A stretch of DNA of 64,000 nucleotides from Phlebiopsis flavidoalba (taxonomy: Eukaryota; Basidiomycota; Agaricomycetes; Polyporales; Phanerochaetaceae): assembly GCA_035772785.1 (NCBI GenBank), contig JAOCPU010000003.1:930001-994000 (forward strand), given 5' to 3'. Shown piece by piece: positions 59,100 through 64,000 of the stretch; positions within the stretch are counted from its first letter, which is position 1, and every line of letters begins with the position of its first letter. The notes beneath the pieces were generated by a model. It did no database searches. It worked only from the letters and a program-made list of their open reading frames with translations, and had not been told where the DNA came from. The translations under genes were made by a program, and so were the position numbers.

Positions 59100-60657
59100 A
59101 TGATGCCTCCCAACGGAGCTACATCAAACGGACGGGCTGGACTCGTTGCAGCCGTTGAACAGTTGGACGAAATGAATCACATCAAGAAATCCGGACTACG
59201 TCTGCTGAGGTGCGCGAGATAGATGATCTAAGAACAGCTCATAAGACTCATCAGATGTCTAGGAAATCATAAATAGGCAGATTGACAACAGCACAGGCGA
59301 ATTATAAGCTCAAGCGACGGAGTATAGCAAAGAGAAATACAAAAAGCGGAAGGAAGCAAAGTGTGTACAAATATTATTCCTACTCCTCATCGATTACTTA
59401 ACCTACCGCAAGATCTACTCTAAAGGCTTTTCGACTGTCATCCCTACCCTCTTCAACGTCTGCGAATATTGGTTATAACAAAGACCAAAAGCCGTCTACG
59501 TGACATTCGGCCAGACACCCTATCGCAAATCTTAAATCCTCGCCAGCATACGTCCTGGAGGGCGATATCTTGCTGTAGACGATGCCATCCGGCATTGTCA
59601 TCGCGGTAGTATCCTGCAGTCTGGATGCTGGAGGGCGGTGGAGTAGTGGTGAGAGCGCATTTATTCCTAAATTCATTGGCTCCACATCAACGTCTCTTCA
59701 GGCAACTCTGGGTCTGTCTTATATCAATATGCGCACGCAGTAGACTCGCCTCCAGCGTATCCATGCCACATCGTGAACCCATGAACTTTACGAAGGAGAT
59801 GACCTCAGTTATGTCCTCTCTGAACCATGGGCGACCGCAAGACCATGAGGAATATTTACAACACCCAGATAAGCAGTGCGGCTATCGTATATTTGCGCAC
59901 GGTCAAACTGAAATTGGACTTCCAGTCGTGTCCTTCTCATGAGCCACCGACGGGAGCCTTCAAGTCTGCGAGGGCCAAAAAAACACGCCTAGGCAAACGC
60001 AAGATAGCGACAGACCTCACTCTAAACCATGAGCAAATCGCGAAGAACTCTTCGCCGAAGAGAGTTTGACGAAGGTGTGTTCATCACTGACTACATTATG
60101 CGGCATTTGCTGAAGAAACTTCCAGCTTGGTAGTAGCTAGCAGCCAATATGACCCATGGTCAATATTGAGAGAAGCTGTATCCATATCTCGGTGGCTCGG
60201 CGTCGGTGGTGGTACATAGTCCCCAAGTACAGGTCAGCATTTCTCAGTTAGATAACCTTTAGAAGTAATTCAAACGCAACATCAGACACTGTCCGACCTG
60301 CAACACGAAGCTGAAAGATCACCAGGATATCTTGGTCAAGCCTCACAGAAGGTTTCCTCCGTCGATATCAGGTCAGTGTGATGGTTCATGTCCCAGTGCG
60401 CGCTATGTACTCAGTGTTTCTAGATTTTACCTAGGTCGGACACATCCTACCATGACCACGTCGGGTACCGGCGGATTCGTTCTGCATGCAATCAAGGTGT
60501 ACGATGACCCCAATGCATCATCTGTGCTGTCGCATCGTCAAAAAGCCAAGAAAGCAAAGCTGGGAAGCGCAGCAACAGCGGTCAAAAAACGCCTGAGGCG
60601 ATGAACGTCGACGGCGAAATCGAGCGAGATTCTCCCATTGAGACGGCAGAAAGTTGA
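59100..60657 (+). CDS. Hypothetical protein, probable nuclear/disordered
   Basis: The plus strand ATG at 59100 opens MMPPNGATSNGRAGLVAAVE and QLDEMNHIKKSGLRLLR, then an intron starts. Next is a charged helical piece QATEYSKEKYKKRKEAK (about 59300-59360) followed by another intron. Middle pieces include SAAIVYLRTVKLKLDF, a basic segment KSARAKKTRLGKRKIATDL (about 59965-60025) and DPWSILREAVSISRWLGVGG (about 60150-60210). The end reads PQCIICAVASSKSQESKAGK, then EAMNVDGEIERDSPIETAES and stop. Basic and acidic low-complexity regions suggest a nuclear protein. I do not recognise a family. The plus orientation is supported by start, introns and tail. Confidence 0.5.
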
Positions 60658-60796
60658 GAGCAATCTGGCCGCCATGGAGTCGTAACTTATACCCGACGTG
60701 TCTATTGTTCTCGTCCCATTAGTTTCAGTGGGGGTAATATTACCTAAACGTATAATGAAGAGGATGTAGGCTACTCGAAACCAGGATCTATGTGGG

Positions 60797-62333
60797 TCAA
60801 TCGTCTTCTTTCGGCGCGCCGAAGAGTAGCCTTTTGTAAAGGCCAATGATGATGTCGTTCGCGGTCAGTGTAATGATCCTGAAAGCAAGACAATAAGAAT
60901 CAGGTCGATAACGTGAAAGACATGGACGAACGTGTGCGGTGCAATGCGTAGGAAATGTGCAGTAGAGCCCTTGTACCAGCCAAGAGGTCCTTCGGTTTGA
61001 AAAGTCTTCCAAAGGCAATCTATGGGGTTTTTGTACAGAAGGCCGACATGTCTGCCGTCGGGCATGACTTTCGTTGGTTGGTTATACATTCGGGTCAGGG
61101 CCTGGCAGGACAAGTTAGTAAGGCGGAACCAGAAGATAGTGTATAGCATACAGTGTCCGCCGGCTGCATCACGACAAGCTGAGAGACAGGGAAAACATAT
61201 CAGTGTGGTACTCTGCATACTATCATGTTGTAGGCTTACCACACACATGCCCGATACCGAGCTACTAGCAAGGAACGTCCATATACTGTCTGCAGGGAGA
61301 ATCCCGCGTGTCGTGAGCTGGTTCTTGGTCCAGTTGTATGTTGGCAGTTGCACCTGTCACGATTTGTGGTCAGTCAGTTTTCGCCGTTGCATGTCCAGAA
61401 TCGCCGCTTACCGACGACCCCATTGCTGTTCTCAGGACGGCAGCGTCAACGCCACGAACAAGGCCGCGGAAACCCTCCGCGCGGTAGACTGTGGAGATGC
61501 GTCCCAAGAATGCTTTGTAGTAATGTTGGTGGCCAACCGGAAGTGCTGGCGAATACGCCTGAAATGTGTCCTTTAATGTGATGGTTCTCTCTGGAGAACG
61601 AATATAGCACACCTGCATTCTGGCCTTGATCAGGAACAGCGGATTGCCCAGGACGGCTTTGCGAGGCGATGAGCGACAATGTCCATCCTGAGGGGAAATA
61701 ATACTTACCACCCACAGCACCACTACCAGCACCCGCAATTACAGATGTCAAGGGCATTTGGTCTGACGGCTTCAATCCAATTGTGCCATTAAGAGCATGT
61801 CTGAAGGGTTCATAAAAGCCTGCATGAAGCGTTAGAGAACCATTGTATGTCTCAAGGGTCTGACGAACCTAGTCTTGAGCCATTCAATAGAATCTTGCAT
61901 CAGGTCTCTGTTCAGTCCTATTTCCACAGAAGCACGTCATGGGCCACATACTTGGTATGCATACTAGCTCTGATGAGTATAACATGCTCGAAAAGCACTC
62001 GCGTGATGACTTACTGCAGGCCCCAACCCTCTCTGCATGCCTCTTATTCCCTCATTCTTCCAAGTCTTCACTAACACATCTACGACGTTCTTGTATACCC
62101 GAACACCGCCATCCTTGGCCAACTCTCCTGCAGCTGCATGCGTGTCTTGGCCACATCCGGGATATTAGAGAAAGTGACCTGAAAGAAGCAGCGTTGACTC
62201 AAGCGTCAGAAGTGATTGAGACACATGGTCTTCTTGCAACGCGTACCGCAACACATGCTGCGATGCCTCCCAGAATGAAGCCTTCTGCGGTAGACAGCGG
62301 CCGCGGCTGTCTCGTCGTCGTTTCGCCGCTCAT
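60797..62333 (-). CDS. OAC1: Mitochondrial oxaloacetate carrier (SLC25 family)
   Basis: The minus strand starts MSGETTTRQPRPLSTAEGF at 62333, then ILGGIAACVAV, the first helix. Repeat 1 signature is PDVAKTRMQLQ (about 62100-62150) after an intron. Then come LKPSDQMPLTSVIAGAGSGA with VGGK, and repeat 2 GNPLFLIKARMQ (about 61610-61650), followed by AYSPALPVGHQHYYKA and YRAEGFRGLVRGVDAAVLRT (about 61430-61490). QLPTYNWTKNQLTTRGILPA with DSIWTFLASSSVSGMCV follows (about 61240-61350). Repeat 3 shows LTRMYNQPTKVMPDGRHVGL and YKNPIDCLWKTFQTEGPLGW (about 60975-61110). The end is NDIIIGLYKRLLFGAPKEDD. Three carrier repeats and these sequences fit Oac1, which moves oxaloacetate and sulfate across the inner membrane. 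Confidence 0.92.
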
Positions 62334-62713
62334 TGCTGTTGCACGGGATATGAGGTGGGGGAAGGACGATTGAAGGGTCCGGGAAGCTCGTGAACGTTTA
62401 TGGCAGCGTTGAGGCGCGTCCGTTCCCGATGTCTGTGCACTCGTCGTCCGTGCCGATAGCGCCGACGTGAAATGCTCATTTGTCTCAAGCTCCGCCTTCT
62501 TTACATCTCAGGTATCATGAGTGTATCCTTTTTCAAACGTTTAGTACCGAATCGCGCTATGGCTTTGAAACGAAATCAAGCGCAGAAATAGTGGTAAGTA
62601 TCGCAGCAGTGTCAACGAGGCCGTGGATTGCCATTCGTGATAGACATTTGAGTACATTTAGTTAGAAAAATTACAACAGTGACAATCAAGAAGAGAAAGC
62701 GGCATAACATAGT

Positions 62714-63468
62714 TTATGCTCCATCTCCTCTCCGAAGTCGGTTGAATTTTGGCAGCATTTCTCGAAGATATTCTGCATGCTTGCGCCGTAAATCTGCTTC
62801 CTGAATTCTACCTTGTCCACTCCACACGCGTCCGTTCCGCGTCCGGGCCATACATCACGGTGAATTCATCCAGGATTTCTTCATCTGTGGCGACGACCAG
62901 GCATCCTGCTCCTATCACGCAATAGGACGATAATCGTGTGGTGAAATGTATTCTTGCAACGGCGGTGCAGATCGTGTTGAAGTTACCCATTGGGCATTCG
63001 ACCACCTTTGAACACGTAAGCAAGATATGCAGCTATACGCAAGTATATGAAACTCACGACAGCCTATCTCGAACAGGTTGTCGTCGCCGATTCGCATGAC
63101 CTCCTTTCGTCTAGGCGGAGGTCAAATGGATATTTCAAGACGGTGCAAGGGGTGTACCTGTTCAGTATAATGGCACCTTCTTCAACAATGCACCCAGAAG
63201 AACCAATGATTATGGGGCCATACACCCGCGGCAAATATGGTCGCTTTTAGGGTGCACAATCGTGCCTGTGAAAGGCCTGAGCGCGAATGACAATACTGTA
63301 GGATTGGCACGCGTACACTGCACCGATAGTAATATCGCCTTTCATCTCCACATCCTGGCACACGACTGCTTTAGAATGAATGGTGAACTTGTCACCGCGG
63401 CTATTACCACCATCAGTTCGAGTATTCCTCGTGGGTGGGCGTGTCGAAGCATACGCTGGGGGTGCCAT
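62714..63468 (-). CDS. DCTN6: Dynactin subunit 6 (p27), left-handed beta-helix protein
   Basis: The minus strand has a short leader MAPPAYASTRPPTRNTRTDG, then KFTIHSKAVVCQDVEMKGDI with TIGA (about 63320-63390). After an intron it continues GPIIIGSSGCIVEEGAIIL (about 63160-63215) and EVMRIGDDNLFEIGC (about 63060-63100). After another intron it reads VVECPMGNFNTICTAVARIH, FTTRLSSYCVIGAGCLVVAT and DEEILDEFTVMYGPDAERTR (about 62820-62985), ending HAEYLREMLPKFNRLRRGDG. Hexapeptide turns (IxIGA-type) build the beta helix that caps the pointed end of the dynactin Arp1 filament. The spacing and length (about 190 residues) fit. The exact start is uncertain. Confidence 0.9.
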
Positions 63469-63851
63469 ACGGCTACACACGTATTTTTAGAAGACTGCTT
63501 ATATATACAGTGACGTCTGTGATGAGGCCTGAGTATGAAATGACCGCGCTTGTGAGAATGCCGTACAGTATGAGTAGTCCGGCTCAGGGTAAGCATGACA
63601 GTATGATTACCGTTGAGGGCAAATTGGAAGGGTGCAATATCCAGGAGTGTTTGTGTAAGCAAAGGACGTCAATAAAGGTCTTTGTCCCGAGCTAATACGG
63701 ACAGTCTGAGAGGTTTTGAGGCAGGAGGTCAGAAGGTGGTGGTTTGTGGCAAAACGCGCTTGCCCATTTCGGTGTCTTGCACCACAACCTCCCGCTATCG
63801 CATCTGGCACGCTCACCCATCACCCACCTTCTCTCGCTCAAACGACTATGT
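63469..63851. other. Spacer between divergent genes
   Basis: No supported gene lies between the dynactin gene (-) and the edge gene (+); overlapping short frames on both strands carry no recognisable sequence. Confidence 0.45.
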
Positions 63852-64000
63852 GAGATGCAGAAACCTGCGCAGGAAAAGGCTGGATACTGGCAGGTCTTGT
63901 CGCCGTCATCATCCCAGTGGTCATGCAAGTGCTGTCCTCGCCCATCACTATGCTACTACTTTCGCCTCTCGTTCTGGTCTTCACAGTTTTGTCGCGTTCT
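63852..64000 (+). CDS. N-terminal part of a membrane protein, cut by window edge
   Basis: The plus strand reads MQKPAQEKAG from the ATG near 63855 and, after a one-base shift, GWILAGLVAVIIPVVMQVLS followed by SPITMLLLSPLVLVFTVLSR at the edge. Two hydrophobic stretches suggest membrane spans or a signal anchor. Nothing more can be said without the next sequence. Confidence 0.4.

Overview
The window is nuclear DNA of a filamentous basidiomycete, most likely an Agaricomycete. Genes have many short GT-AG introns of roughly 50 bases, lie on both strands with short spacers, and are recognisably fungal: a tandem-bromodomain RSC4-type subunit, PFA4 palmitoyltransferase, a BRH2/BRCA2-type protein with OB folds, class I myosin with a UCS chaperone, a GH5 exo-glucanase, a polyporopepsin-like aspartic protease and F-box/LRR proteins. 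There is no bacterial gene organisation, no CRISPR array and no rRNA.

A dominant property of the sequence is that nearly every conserved gene is interrupted by one-base insertions or deletions inside motifs that cannot tolerate them (myosin P-loop region, UAP1 nucleotide-binding loop, PFA4 DHHC box, riboflavin synthase). The reading frame jumps, but the protein sequence resumes at once in another frame. I read this as uncorrected long-read error rather than a genome full of pseudogenes. CDS coordinates below therefore span whole gene loci (introns and frame breaks included), anchored where possible on a recognisable start and stop.

Layout: 1-3.4 kb, unassigned coding-like fragments, poly-C tracts and a tandem duplication; 3.5-6.0 kb RSC4-like (+); 6.2-8.3 kb PFA4 (-); 8.6-14.7 kb several unrecognised, mostly disordered proteins; 14.8-15.9 kb mitochondrial EF-Ts (+); 16-18.3 kb unrecognised (+); 18.35-19.07 kb a TA-flanked inverted-repeat element abutting the end of an F-box/LRR gene (-); 21.3-22.5 kb alkaline ceramidase (+); 23.2-25.0 kb MPP alpha (-); 25.1 kb tRNA-Cys (-); 27.6-31.0 kb BRCA2/BRH2 homologue (-); 31.9-34.0 kb two hypothetical genes (-); 34.3-35.2 kb riboflavin synthase (-); 35.6-37.4 kb exo-beta-1,3-glucanase (-); 38 kb a small membrane protein (-); 39.2-41.5 kb a taxilin-like coiled-coil gene with a SUMO-like fold between its coiled-coil parts (+); 41.8-43.5 kb UAP1 (-); 44.3-45.9 kb a single-pass, Ser/Thr-rich surface protein (-); 46.7-48.6 kb aspartic protease (+); 49-50 kb CE12-like esterase (-); 50.5-55.3 kb class I myosin (-); 55.7-58.3 kb UCS/UNC-45 myosin chaperone (-); 59.1-60.7 kb hypothetical (+); 60.8-62.3 kb mitochondrial oxaloacetate carrier (-); 62.7-63.5 kb dynactin p27 (-); and the start of a membrane protein at the right edge (+).

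Most genes are ordinary housekeeping. Functionally linked neighbours are the myosin I and its UCS chaperone (410 bp apart, same strand). A loose cell-wall/secretion theme also runs through EXG1, UAP1, the Ser/Thr-rich surface protein and two secreted hydrolases. The features most worth a second look are the SUMO-like domain inside the taxilin-like locus, the inverted-repeat element that ends the F-box gene, the DIG (not DTG) first active-site motif of the protease, and several coding-looking but unrecognised loci.
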